From JANPIX01 sp031425195 (lineage in GTDB: Bacteria; Pseudomonadota; Alphaproteobacteria; Rhodobacterales; Rhodobacteraceae): a stretch of DNA of 64,000 nt. The notes under the pieces were generated by a model. That model saw only the letters and a program-made list of their open reading frames with translations. It was not told the origin of the DNA and did no database searches. The stretch's first letter is position 1, and every line of letters starts with the position of its first letter. Where the stretch lies: contig JANPIX010000008.1 in assembly GCA_031425195.1 (NCBI GenBank), positions 78,162 through 142,161 of the forward strand. Direction: 5' to 3'. Made by a program: the position numbers and the translations under genes. Shown piece by piece: positions 24,549 through 33,982 of this stretch.

Positions 24549-26561
24549 ATGACGGCTGTGCAAAAGATACCCGACAGCCACTGGTGGCTTTCGGGTGGGG
24601 TTGCGGGGGCAAATTTCGGACAGGCGTGGCGGTTTGCGGACGGCCAGGGCGTGATTGTCGGGATGATCGACGACCCGGTGAATGCGGGCCATGTCGATCT
24701 GGGGGGCACGGTCAATTCTGCGCTGGCGCTGCCCGATATGGGTGTGACGTTGCCCGGCACCATTGTCACCGGGCATGGCACGCAGGTGGCCGGTCTGATC
24801 GGCGGCATTGCGGGGAACCAGTCGGGGGGGATGGGGGCCGCCCCTTCGGCGGTGATCGCGCCTTCGGTGTTGCGGTTGCATGACAGTCTGCAGCCTGCGG
24901 AACTTGCGCGGTTGTTGGCCGGGCAGATGCATGTCGACGTGTCCAACAACAGTTGGGGCGTGCCGGGGGCATTTGCCGACAGCTTTCATCAGACCGCCTA
25001 TCATGCCGTGGAACTGGCTTTGCAACAGGCGGTGACGTTGGGGCGGGGCGGATTGGGGACGAACATCGTCTTTGCAGCGGGCAACGGCAAGCTGATGGCC
25101 GGTGGCGGGAACCAGGGCGATGACACGAATTTTCACAGTCTGGCCAGCAGCAGGATGACGATTGCCGTGGGGGCGACTGATGCCACCGGGGGGCCTGCGT
25201 TCTTTTCCACACCGGGGGCGAGCCTCTTGTTGTCTGCGCCGGGGCAAGGGTTGACCACGGCGAACGGGCAGGATGCCGGGGCAAGCGGATCGGCCACCGT
25301 ATCGGGCACTTCATTCGCGGCACCGCTGGTGACCTCGGCCATTGCGTTGATTTTGCAGGTGAACCCGAACCTTGGCTACCGCGATGTGCAGGACATTCTG
25401 GCGATCAGCGCGCGGCCTTCGACGCGGCCGGATGCGGTGGCAAACGGGGCCGGGCATGTGAATGGCGGAGGGTTGGTGTTTGACCGGGCGATGGGGTTCG
25501 GGCGGCTTGACGCCGAGGCGGCGGTGCGGTTGGCACGGCACTGGACGGCGCAGTCGACGGCGCAGAACGAACAGCATGTTGGCGGCGCGCTGATCCGGGA
25601 TGACGCGGCAGATCAGGTCCGGCTGTCGCTGACGATGGGCGAGTCGCCGTTCGATCTTGATTGGGTCGAACTGACGTTGAGTCTGACGGACCCCGACCTG
25701 CGGCATTTGCGGATCGAGGTGATATCGCCCGCGGGAACCCACAGTGTGATCATCGAAAACATGCTGGCGGCGGGCGGGCGGATCACGCTGAGCCACTGCT
25801 TTTCGTCGGCGCAGTACCGGGGTGAGGATGTGGGCGGCACCTGGCAGGTGATCCTTTCGCATCCCACGGGTGGGGGGGGCTTGGCCGTCGCGGACGCGCG
25901 GCTTGATTTCTTTGGCGACGTGGCGGGGGTGGATGACACGCAATATGTGACACGCGCGTTTCGGAGCTTGGCGCAACAGGACCCTGACCGCCTGTTCCTG
26001 CGGGATACGGACGGCGGGCGGGACACGATCAACTTTGCCGCGGCCGGGGCGGCGGTGGAGATCGACCTTGACCGGGGCCGAGGGCACACGCAGGGGCATG
26101 ACTTTCGCAGCAGCGGGTACGAGGCGGTGATCGGGTCGTCGCAAGGCGACGTTCTGCGCGGGAATGCGGGGCGCAACACCCTGACCGGTGACGGCGGGCG
26201 GGACAATCTGTGGGGCAAGGCGGGCGGCGATTCGCTGCGCGGGGATGACGGGGCAGACAGGCTTTACGGCGGGGCGGGCAACGACGTGCTGACGGGCGGC
26301 GCGGGGTGCGACACCCTGCGCGGGGGCGGCGGGGCAGACACGTTTGTTCTGGAGGCGGTGGCCAATCAGGCGGACCGGATTGTCGATTTCGAACCGGGGC
26401 GGGACCGTCTGGTGATCACCGAAGCCGAGACAACGGGCAGCGTCCATTATTCCCGCGCGACGGGACAGCTATGGTTCGACCCGGTTGAGGGCGGGTCGTT
26501 TTTGCTCGCGCAATGCGCGCCGGGCCTGACTTTAAGTGCGGCGGATTATATCCTGATCTGA
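24549..26561 (+). CDS. Subtilisin-like serine protease with P domain and RTX repeats, type I secreted
   Basis: A 670-residue protein without an N-terminal signal peptide. Residues about 30-340 are a peptidase S8 domain with Asp41 (GMIDDP), His76 (GHGTQVAG), oxyanion Asn179 (FAAGNG) and Ser255 (SGTSFAAP). A proprotein-convertase P domain follows (about 355-460; LRIEVISPAGTHSVIIENM, GTWQVILSHPTGGG). Then come glycine-aspartate RTX nonapeptides (about 535-600) and a C-terminal secretion module (ADRIVDFEPGRDRLVI). RTX repeats fold on Ca2+ outside the cell after type I export. No inhibitor-type propeptide or transporter gene is adjacent. The start lacks a strong ribosome-binding site, so it is the least certain part. 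Confidence 0.92.
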   Translation: MTAVQKIPDSHWWLSGGVAGANFGQAWRFADGQGVIVGMIDDPVNAGHVDLGGTVNSALALPDMGVTLPGTIVTGHGTQVAGLIGGIAGNQSGGMGAAPSAVIAPSVLRLHDSLQPAELARLLAGQMHVDVSNNSWGVPGAFADSFHQTAYHAVELALQQAVTLGRGGLGTNIVFAAGNGKLMAGGGNQGDDTNFHSLASSRMTIAVGATDATGGPAFFSTPGASLLLSAPGQGLTTANGQDAGASGSATVSGTSFAAPLVTSAIALILQVNPNLGYRDVQDILAISARPSTRPDAVANGAGHVNGGGLVFDRAMGFGRLDAEAAVRLARHWTAQSTAQNEQHVGGALIRDDAADQVRLSLTMGESPFDLDWVELTLSLTDPDLRHLRIEVISPAGTHSVIIENMLAAGGRITLSHCFSSAQYRGEDVGGTWQVILSHPTGGGGLAVADARLDFFGDVAGVDDTQYVTRAFRSLAQQDPDRLFLRDTDGGRDTINFAAAGAAVEIDLDRGRGHTQGHDFRSSGYEAVIGSSQGDVLRGNAGRNTLTGDGGRDNLWGKAGGDSLRGDDGADRLYGGAGNDVLTGGAGCDTLRGGGGADTFVLEAVANQADRIVDFEPGRDRLVITEAETTGSVHYSRATGQLWFDPVEGGSFLLAQCAPGLTLSAADYILI

Positions 26562-26854
26562 CCGACTGGGTGCGCCAAGCCGGTTGGCGTCATTCCCGAT
26601 TGATTACATCCATATTGATTCAACCTTAAAGATATTGGCCATGGCCATAAGATAGAATTTTTTCCTCAATTCCACCTTATTATCGTTAACGCCACAATAA
26701 CCAGATTTACGGATGGGTTTACGGAACGTAAGTTTCCGGTGTCGGGACGCACGACACGATCAACTGGCGGCTGAACAGGCTGCGGAAGTCCGAATATTTC
26801 ACGGATTTCCACGGTGATCGACGCGCTGCGCCATCGTTAACAAAGGACCATTAC
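26562..26854. promoter_or_regulatory. AT-rich promoter region of the giant RTX gene, with several dyads
   Basis: About 290 non-coding bases, much richer in A/T than the surroundings. They contain a perfect 12-bp palindrome TGGCCATGGCCA (26636-26647), two direct copies of TTTACGGA (26706-26713, 26718-26725), CGGAA/TTCCG around 26722-26738, and GGAAGTCCG-N9-CGGATTTCC (26784-26810; one G-T mismatch), about 45 bases before the start. These look like binding sites for dimeric regulators; which ones is unknown. Confidence 0.5.
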
Positions 26855-29800
26855 ATGCCATTTGCCTTCGAATTCACGGTTAATGCCTCCGAGCCCGCAA
26901 CCAGCACCAACTTTCACACCATTCAGGCCGCAGTTGATGCCGCCGGCGCGGATACGCGCATTACGGTGGAACCCGGGGTGTATCTGGAAAACATCGTCAT
27001 AAACACAAGTGGAATCACGCTTGTTTCGGCCGAGGGGCGCGAGGCGACCACCATCACGGGCACCCAGAACGGCAGCGCCTTTGGCACGATCGTCGTATCG
27101 TCAGGCGTCAACAACGTAACGATCGGCGGCCCCGGCGCAGGCTTTACCATCGAGGGCATTGACGGGCCGAACGCCAGCACCGAGGCAGCGGCGATCAATC
27201 TGCGCGGCAGCCACAGCGGCATCACCATTTCGGGCAACGATATCGAAGCCAATGGTGACGCCGCGTTACGAAGCGCCAATGCGACAATTCAGAACATTAC
27301 CGTCGACGGAAATATCTTTTCCGGCACGACATTTGACGGAACGGCCGATGCACCGCGTGGGCTTGTCACGCTGGGGGCGAATGCGGGCAACAGTGCCAAC
27401 ATTACCTTCACCAATAACGAAATCACCGGAACGGCTGGCGGGTTGAATGCGGGGAATGTGCCGACAGGGGCCAACCTTGTGACCATTGACGCGCAGAATT
27501 CCAACATCAGCGACAACGTGTTCAGCGGCTATACCACCGGGGCGGGCACGCAGTTGCGGGTGCGCGAGGAATTCACCGACATTACGGAGAACACCTTTAC
27601 CAGCCCGGGTGGCGGCAATCTGGGAATCACGGTTCAACTGACGCTGTTCGAGCCTGCGGGAACGATTGACGAAAACACCTATATCTATGGCAGCGGCAAC
27701 GACCAGATCACCCTGCGGGCCGAGGACGAAAACGTGGACGGCGGAGCGGGTGTCGACACGCTTGTTCTGACCAGTTCGTTCTTTTCGCCGACCAATGTGG
27801 TGGACCTGTCGAGCGGGTTCGTGATGTCGAATGCCAGCGGCTTTGACGAGGTTTCCAACATCGAGAATGTGGTTGGCAGCAACCAGCGCGACGTGATCAT
27901 CGGCAGCGATGGTGACAACGTCATCACGGCAAGCGGTGGAGAGGACATCATCGACGGGCGCGGCGGAAGCGACACGTTCAATGCGAGCAACACGAACGGG
28001 GCAATCACGGCCGATCTGGGCGACGACGGATATGTCAGCGGCCCGTTCACCGCAGACCTGACGAATGTGGAAAACATCCGCACTGGTGGCGGTGCCGACA
28101 CGGTTTACACGTCAGACGCCGACAATACTGTGACGACTGGCAATGGGGCCGACACGGTTTATGCAAGCGGTGGCGACGACGATTACGATCTGGGCGCGGG
28201 CAGCGATCAGGTGATCTTTGCAGGCGCGCGCGACGGTTACACGATCACATGGGATGGCACGGATGCCATCGTGACGGAAACGGCGACAGGCGACACGACG
28301 ACGGTTTCCGACGCGGGTATCCTGCAGTTTGCCGACAGCAAGGTGATCCTTGTCGACGATGCGTCGGCCGAGTTTTCGACGATCCAGTCGGCGGTCGATG
28401 CCGCGAGCGATGGTGACGAGATCATCGTGGCGGATGGCACCTATGTCGAGCAGGTGGTGATTGACGGGTTCAGCGACCTTACCCTCACGGCGAGCGAGGG
28501 GGCAGTTCTGCAGGCCCCAGCCGATGTGGTTGAAACCGTGCGGTCGGCAAGCGACGGTGAATTGCACGGCGTGTTGACCGTGATCGACAGCACGAATGTG
28601 GTGATCGACGGGCTGACCGTGGACGGCGACGGCCGCGCCGCGACAGTGGACGAAAATGGCGGTGTCGGGCAGGCCAACTTTGCCGGTGTGGTATTCCGCA
28701 ATGCCTCGGGCGGGTTGGAGGATGTGACGATCACCGGGATCCGTGACGCCTATCCGGGCGGGTTGACGGAAGATGGTTTTCCGGTGGTCAGCGGCGCGCA
28801 GCGCGGGGTCGGGCTGATGGTCGACAATGACAGCCTGCTGACCTTCTTCATGCACGGCGGCGAGATCAGTGATTTCCAGAAGAACGCGACACGGATCAGC
28901 GGGGCTGATCTGGACGTGACGGGGGTGACGATCACGGGCGGCGGGGCCCAGCCCATCATCGCGCAGAACGGGATTCAGGTGCTCAATTCCACCGGCACCA
29001 TCGACGGCAACACGATCACCGATATCGGCTATGCCGGGCCAGCGCCGGCTTATTCCGGGATCATCCTTGCCTATGGCAACACCGATCTGAACATCACGAA
29101 CAATGTGCTGACCGGCGCGAACGAGGCGGATGCCGCGGCCAAGGTTGTGGGGATTTTTGTGTTGCAGTTCCCCGCGCCCAACACCGGCGGTTCGATCACG
29201 GGCAACACCATCAGCTTTGTCGATGAAGGCATCGACGTGTCGGGCGATCTGACGCCGGATTCGATCCTGATCGAAGACAACACGGTGACAGATATCGACA
29301 TGACCGACCCCTATGCGGCGGGCGTCTATTTCGCGCCGACACCGGGATTGGACGTCGATCACGATGTGGAAGGGACGGACGCCGCGGATGTCCTGATCGG
29401 CGGCGCGGGCGATGACCAGTTTGACGGTCTGGGTGGGGCGGATGTGATCACCGGGAACGGCGGGGACGACGCGCTGTTCGGTGGCGGCGGGGACGACACG
29501 ATCACCGGGGGTGATGGCGACGATGACCAATCGGGCGGCGCAGGGGATGACACCTTTGTCTACACAGCATCCGGAGAAATGGCGGCGAATGAAAGTGTCG
29601 TGGGTGGCGAAGGTGCGGACACGGTTCTGTTCTCCTCGACCACGGGCGGGACATTGACGCTTGGCACCGGGGTCAGTGTCGAAACCGTGCAGATCAGCAC
29701 CGATGGCGCATTGAACGATGTGGAAATGAATATCGACGCCAGTGCCGTGACGGGCGGCCTGACGATCAACGGCAATGATGCCAACAACAGTATTACAGGG

Positions 29801-32800
29801 TCTGAGGAGGCTGACATGATCAATGGGGGGGCAGGCGACGATCTGCTGAATTCCGGCGCGGGCGACGACATGGTGGATGGCGGCGACGGTGTGGATACGT
29901 TGATCGTGGAGGGCGAGGCGACGTTCAACGTCGTGAATGGCGGGTGGGAGGTGGAGACAGCCGGGGATGGCGTCGATACCCTGACCAACGTGGAGATCGT
30001 GACGGATGGGGATGGGTCGGGCGCGACGTATCTTCTGGTCGGCGCGGGCGGATTTGCCACTATTCAGGATGCACTGGATGCGGCGGGTCCGGGCGACACG
30101 ATCCTGCTGGCACCGGGCGAATACGACGGCAACTTTACCGTTTCGGTGGAAGGGCTGACAATCAAGGGGATTGGTGCGCCGGGGTCGGTGGTCATTCTGG
30201 GCACGTTCGAGGCTGACAACGCGATCACGGGTGACGTGACAACGTTCCTTGAGACGGCGTCAGGGTATTCGTCGGCTTCGGGCACAGGGATCACTATTGC
30301 GGCGGATGGGGTGACCCTCGACAACATCACCATCGATGGTTTTGCCACGGGGATCGACATTGGCGACGGCACGGACGCGCTGACTGTCAGCGGGGTGGAC
30401 ATCACGAACGGCGTGTACGGCATCAACAAGGGTGCTGCCGCAGATGCCAATGACGTGGTGATCGACGGATCATCACTGGAAGACCTGTACATCGGGATCA
30501 TCTACCAAAAGGCAGTGGGTGCCGATGGTCGCGCCGATGGCTTGACGATCACGGACACGGATTTCACCAATCTGGGCGAAAAGGGCATCTATCTGGAAAC
30601 CGGGTCGAATGTCCTGATTTCCGACATTACCATGGATGACGTTGGCCAGTTCGGGCGCGGTCCTGCGTTCGACATTCCGGCGCGGGTGGGCGAATTCGGG
30701 AACGGTATTGATATCAACCTGAAATACGACGACGGCACGCCCTATTCGAACATCGTGATCGAGGATTTCACCTTTACCGATGTGGGCGCGAGTGCCGGCG
30801 TGGATTCGGTTGTCGCCGATTTTGGCGGGGCCATCGTGGTCAAGGCCCGCGACGACGCGGGCAGTTACAACGTCAACAGTGCCAGCTTTGACGGTGCAAT
30901 CGTGATCCGGGATGGCACCATTGACGGCACGTCGACCGGGATTCGCGCGGGTGAACCGGGGAAGAACATCACCTCCCCGGCCGTAACCGTCGAGAACGTG
31001 GTGATCACCGATGCAAGCGTGGCCGAGGCGGACAATGTCACCCAATCGACCATGACTGTCACGTTGACCGAAGGGGCGGACGATTTCGGCTTTGCCCCGA
31101 CGACGACGGGCGATGTGGTCATCTCGGGCGCGGGCGGGAACGACACGATCCAGACCGGGGCGGGCAGTGACGAGCTGATCGGCGGTGCCGGTGATGACGT
31201 TCTGATCGGCGGCGCGGGGGCGGACATTCTGAACGGCGGGCTGGGCAGTGATACTGCATCCTATGTCGGGTCGGTCAACGGTGTCGGCGTGAACCTGACG
31301 CTGAGCACGGCCACAGGCGGTGATGCGCAGGGTGACACGCTGGCGAACATCGAAAACCTGACGGGATCGGGGGCAAACGACACGCTGACCGGGGATGAAG
31401 AGGCGAACATTCTGGTGGGCGGGGCCGGGGATGACAGCCTGACCGGGCAGGATGGGGATGACACGGTCCAGCACGACGCAGGCAACGACAGCATTGACGG
31501 CGGGGCCGGGACGGACGCTGTGACGTTCGACAACCCGTGGACCGATTATACGATCACGCGGGACGGCAATACCTATACGGTGACCGGGTTCGGATTTACC
31601 GACACGGTGACGGATGTGGAAACCTTTGTCTTTGACGGGGTGGAAATCGACGTTACCGCAGACCCGGATGTGATTGTGACCGCCTTTGCGCCAGAAGTCG
31701 TATCGGTGGAAGAAGGCGGGATCGACGAAGACGAAGATGCCGACACCATCGAGGTTGATGAAGGGTCGGCAGAGGACACGGTGGTTGCCACTGTCACTGC
31801 AGATGACATCAACCTGCCTGCTGGGGACAGCCTGACCTTCAGTCTGGTTGACGCGGACGGCAATCCTTTTGTCGGCCCCTTTACCATCAATCAGACTTCG
31901 GCGACCACGGCAGAGATTGTCGTTTCCGGCAATCTCGATTTCCTGACGCAATCCGAGCATGTTCTGATCGTGAAGATCACCGATTCAGACGGCCAATCCA
32001 CCACCGAAGAAGTGACGGTGACGGTTCTGGACGTGAACGATGCGCCGTCCGACATCACGTTTGGCGACGACACGCCGAGCGTGGACGAAAACGCTGTCGG
32101 CGCGCAGATCACCACGGTGCTGGGGTCTGACCAGAACGCGGGCGACGTTCTGACCTATTCCGTCAGCGACGCCCGGTTCGAGATCATCACGCAGGATGGC
32201 AGCTTTGTTCTGGCGCTCAAGGAAGGGGAATCGCTGGATCACGAAGCCGAGGATGAAGTGACCGTGACGGTCACCGTCACCGATCTGGAGGGTGAAACCT
32301 ATGACGAAGACGTAACCATCACGGTCAACGATGTGAACGAACGCCCGACCGACATTGCGTTTGGTGACGACACGCCGGCCGTTGACGAAAACGACGCGGG
32401 TGCCGCAATTACCACGTTGACGGGGACTGACCCCGACGATGGCGACAACCTGACGTTTGACGTCAGTGACGACCGGTTCGAGGTTGTGCAGGACGCAGGC
32501 ATCTACACCCTGAAACTTCGCGACGGCGAAACGCTTGATCATGAGGCGGAAGACGGTTCGGTGACAGTGACGGTCAGTGCCACCGACGGAGATGGTGAAA
32601 ACTATGATGAAGATATCACCATCACGGTCAACGACGTAAACGAAGCACCGACCGACATCACGACCGGGGACCTGACCCCGAGCGTGGCCGAGAACGCGGC
32701 GGGCGGCGTCGTGACGACCCTGATCGTCGCGGATGAAGACGACGGCGATACCTTTACCTTCGAGATTGACGACAGCCGTTTTGAAGTCGTTGAGGAGGAT

Positions 32801-33925
32801 GGCACCTATACGCTCCAGCTCAAGGACGGACAGGCGCTTGACCATGAAACCGAAACCTCGGTTGATCTGGAGATCGAGGTTTCCGATGCGGATGGCGAGA
32901 CGTTTACCAAGACGGTGACTGTGACCGTCACCGATGTGAACGAGGCACCGGGCAATGGGGCCGGTCTGGCCGTGTGGTCACCAGACGCCGTTCAGGCCGG
33001 GTTGCGCCGTGGGGTTCTGTTCCCCGAGGCGGTGGTGACCGACCCGGAGGGTGACATTCTGACCTATACACTTGTCACCGGGCCATCGGCGGGCAAACTG
33101 TATCTGGGCGACGTTGCCCTTGTGGCCGGGGCCACCCTGACCGAAGCCGAATTTGCCGCACTGACCTATGGCGCGCCAAACAGGGCGGGCAGTTTCAACG
33201 CATCGTTTACGGTGTCCGACGGGGTCAACGACACGCCATTGAACATCGTGTTGACCGTGTCACCTGCTGTGAATGACAGGGTTGCGGGCGACGTGAATGC
33301 CAATCTTCTGGATGGCGGTGCGGGTGCCGACACGATCATCGGTCGTGACGGGGCAGACACGCTTTACGGTGGGTCGGGCAAGGATGCGATATTGGGCGGG
33401 ACGGAGGCGGACATTCTGTATGGTGGGGCCAACGCCGACGTGCTGCGCGGCAACACCGACCACGATCAGCTTTATGGTCAGGCCGGGGCCGACGTTCTGG
33501 TGGGCGGCGCGGGGGATGACCTTGTGGTTGGTGGCGGATCGAAAGACACGCTGCGTGGTCAGGACGGGGAAGACACGCTTGATGGCGGCGCGGGCCGGGA
33601 CGAGATGAAAGGCGGCCTTGGCAATGATGATTTCGTGTTCAGTGCTGCACTTGGAACGGCGGACCGGATACTCGACTTCACCTCGCGCGAGGATGAAATC
33701 GTGCTGAGCCGCGCGGTGTTTGGTGCGCTGGGCGGTTCAGTGGGGGCGGGTGAGTTCCGGCTGGGCACCGAGGCTGTGGATCGGAACGACCATCTGATCT
33801 ACAACCGCGAAACCGGCGAACTGTTCTATGACGCGGATGGGTCCGGGGGGCGTGACCAGATCCTGTTTGCCCGGTTCGAGCCTGACACCATCCTGCGGCT
33901 GGGTGATTTCGACATCATCGCCTGA
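26855..33925 (+). CDS. Giant beta-helix/cadherin/RTX surface protein, type I secreted
   Basis: A 2356-residue, very acidic protein. Three right-handed beta-helix (pectin-lyase-like) modules each open with an F-x-T-I-Q-x-A-x-D-A-A motif: near residue 19, at 507 and at 1067. RTX blocks of GGxGxDxLx type separate them (about 340-455, 840-1015, 1424-1555). Four cadherin-like repeats of about 100 residues follow, ending in DVNDAP/DVNERP/DVNEAP at about 1726, 1826, 1927 and 2027. Then come another cadherin-type domain (about 2030-2140), a long C-terminal RTX block (2146-2265) and a secretion module (ADRILDF; RETGELFYDADG). It has no signal peptide. AAAGGA precedes the ATG. It is probably a Ca2+-stiffened adhesin or glycan-binding matrix protein. 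Confidence 0.93.
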   Translation: MPFAFEFTVNASEPATSTNFHTIQAAVDAAGADTRITVEPGVYLENIVINTSGITLVSAEGREATTITGTQNGSAFGTIVVSSGVNNVTIGGPGAGFTIEGIDGPNASTEAAAINLRGSHSGITISGNDIEANGDAALRSANATIQNITVDGNIFSGTTFDGTADAPRGLVTLGANAGNSANITFTNNEITGTAGGLNAGNVPTGANLVTIDAQNSNISDNVFSGYTTGAGTQLRVREEFTDITENTFTSPGGGNLGITVQLTLFEPAGTIDENTYIYGSGNDQITLRAEDENVDGGAGVDTLVLTSSFFSPTNVVDLSSGFVMSNASGFDEVSNIENVVGSNQRDVIIGSDGDNVITASGGEDIIDGRGGSDTFNASNTNGAITADLGDDGYVSGPFTADLTNVENIRTGGGADTVYTSDADNTVTTGNGADTVYASGGDDDYDLGAGSDQVIFAGARDGYTITWDGTDAIVTETATGDTTTVSDAGILQFADSKVILVDDASAEFSTIQSAVDAASDGDEIIVADGTYVEQVVIDGFSDLTLTASEGAVLQAPADVVETVRSASDGELHGVLTVIDSTNVVIDGLTVDGDGRAATVDENGGVGQANFAGVVFRNASGGLEDVTITGIRDAYPGGLTEDGFPVVSGAQRGVGLMVDNDSLLTFFMHGGEISDFQKNATRISGADLDVTGVTITGGGAQPIIAQNGIQVLNSTGTIDGNTITDIGYAGPAPAYSGIILAYGNTDLNITNNVLTGANEADAAAKVVGIFVLQFPAPNTGGSITGNTISFVDEGIDVSGDLTPDSILIEDNTVTDIDMTDPYAAGVYFAPTPGLDVDHDVEGTDAADVLIGGAGDDQFDGLGGADVITGNGGDDALFGGGGDDTITGGDGDDDQSGGAGDDTFVYTASGEMAANESVVGGEGADTVLFSSTTGGTLTLGTGVSVETVQISTDGALNDVEMNIDASAVTGGLTINGNDANNSITGSEEADMINGGAGDDLLNSGAGDDMVDGGDGVDTLIVEGEATFNVVNGGWEVETAGDGVDTLTNVEIVTDGDGSGATYLLVGAGGFATIQDALDAAGPGDTILLAPGEYDGNFTVSVEGLTIKGIGAPGSVVILGTFEADNAITGDVTTFLETASGYSSASGTGITIAADGVTLDNITIDGFATGIDIGDGTDALTVSGVDITNGVYGINKGAAADANDVVIDGSSLEDLYIGIIYQKAVGADGRADGLTITDTDFTNLGEKGIYLETGSNVLISDITMDDVGQFGRGPAFDIPARVGEFGNGIDINLKYDDGTPYSNIVIEDFTFTDVGASAGVDSVVADFGGAIVVKARDDAGSYNVNSASFDGAIVIRDGTIDGTSTGIRAGEPGKNITSPAVTVENVVITDASVAEADNVTQSTMTVTLTEGADDFGFAPTTTGDVVISGAGGNDTIQTGAGSDELIGGAGDDVLIGGAGADILNGGLGSDTASYVGSVNGVGVNLTLSTATGGDAQGDTLANIENLTGSGANDTLTGDEEANILVGGAGDDSLTGQDGDDTVQHDAGNDSIDGGAGTDAVTFDNPWTDYTITRDGNTYTVTGFGFTDTVTDVETFVFDGVEIDVTADPDVIVTAFAPEVVSVEEGGIDEDEDADTIEVDEGSAEDTVVATVTADDINLPAGDSLTFSLVDADGNPFVGPFTINQTSATTAEIVVSGNLDFLTQSEHVLIVKITDSDGQSTTEEVTVTVLDVNDAPSDITFGDDTPSVDENAVGAQITTVLGSDQNAGDVLTYSVSDARFEIITQDGSFVLALKEGESLDHEAEDEVTVTVTVTDLEGETYDEDVTITVNDVNERPTDIAFGDDTPAVDENDAGAAITTLTGTDPDDGDNLTFDVSDDRFEVVQDAGIYTLKLRDGETLDHEAEDGSVTVTVSATDGDGENYDEDITITVNDVNEAPTDITTGDLTPSVAENAAGGVVTTLIVADEDDGDTFTFEIDDSRFEVVEEDGTYTLQLKDGQALDHETETSVDLEIEVSDADGETFTKTVTVTVTDVNEAPGNGAGLAVWSPDAVQAGLRRGVLFPEAVVTDPEGDILTYTLVTGPSAGKLYLGDVALVAGATLTEAEFAALTYGAPNRAGSFNASFTVSDGVNDTPLNIVLTVSPAVNDRVAGDVNANLLDGGAGADTIIGRDGADTLYGGSGKDAILGGTEADILYGGANADVLRGNTDHDQLYGQAGADVLVGGAGDDLVVGGGSKDTLRGQDGEDTLDGGAGRDEMKGGLGNDDFVFSAALGTADRILDFTSREDEIVLSRAVFGALGGSVGAGEFRLGTEAVDRNDHLIYNRETGELFYDADGSGGRDQILFARFEPDTILRLGDFDIIA
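31700..32950 (+). repeat. Tandem cadherin-like coding repeats, about 300 bases each
   Basis: Four consecutive units in the giant gene share the layout SVxENxxGxxITTL ... RFEVVxxxGxYxLxLKxGxxLDHE ... DExVTITVNDVNEAPTDI. The last three are the most alike, showing expansion by duplication. The first unit differs at its start (EEGGIDEDEDADTIEVDEGS). Confidence 0.85.
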
Positions 33926-33946
33926 CGCGCGCAGCGCTATCACGGG

Positions 33947-33980
33947 GCGGGCCTGCCAACGCGGCAGGCCCGCTCTTTTC
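33947..33980 (+). terminator. Rho-independent terminator of the giant RTX gene
   Basis: GCGGGCCTGCC (33947-33957) pairs perfectly with GGCAGGCCCGC (33963-33973) and is followed by TCTTTTC. It lies 22 bases after the stop and just before the convergent nucleotidase gene, which it may also serve. Confidence 0.85.
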
Positions 33981-33982
33981 GT

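Noticed and set aside
28112..31960. Long minus-strand frames under the giant RTX gene
   Set aside because: They arise from the repetitive Gly/Asp codons of the real gene read backwards and show only Arg/Val/His-rich low-complexity sequence.
26855..33925. Tandem repeats as a possible CRISPR or satellite array
   Set aside because: The repeats are in-frame RTX and cadherin-coding units with protein-level, not exact nucleotide-level, identity and no spacer pattern.
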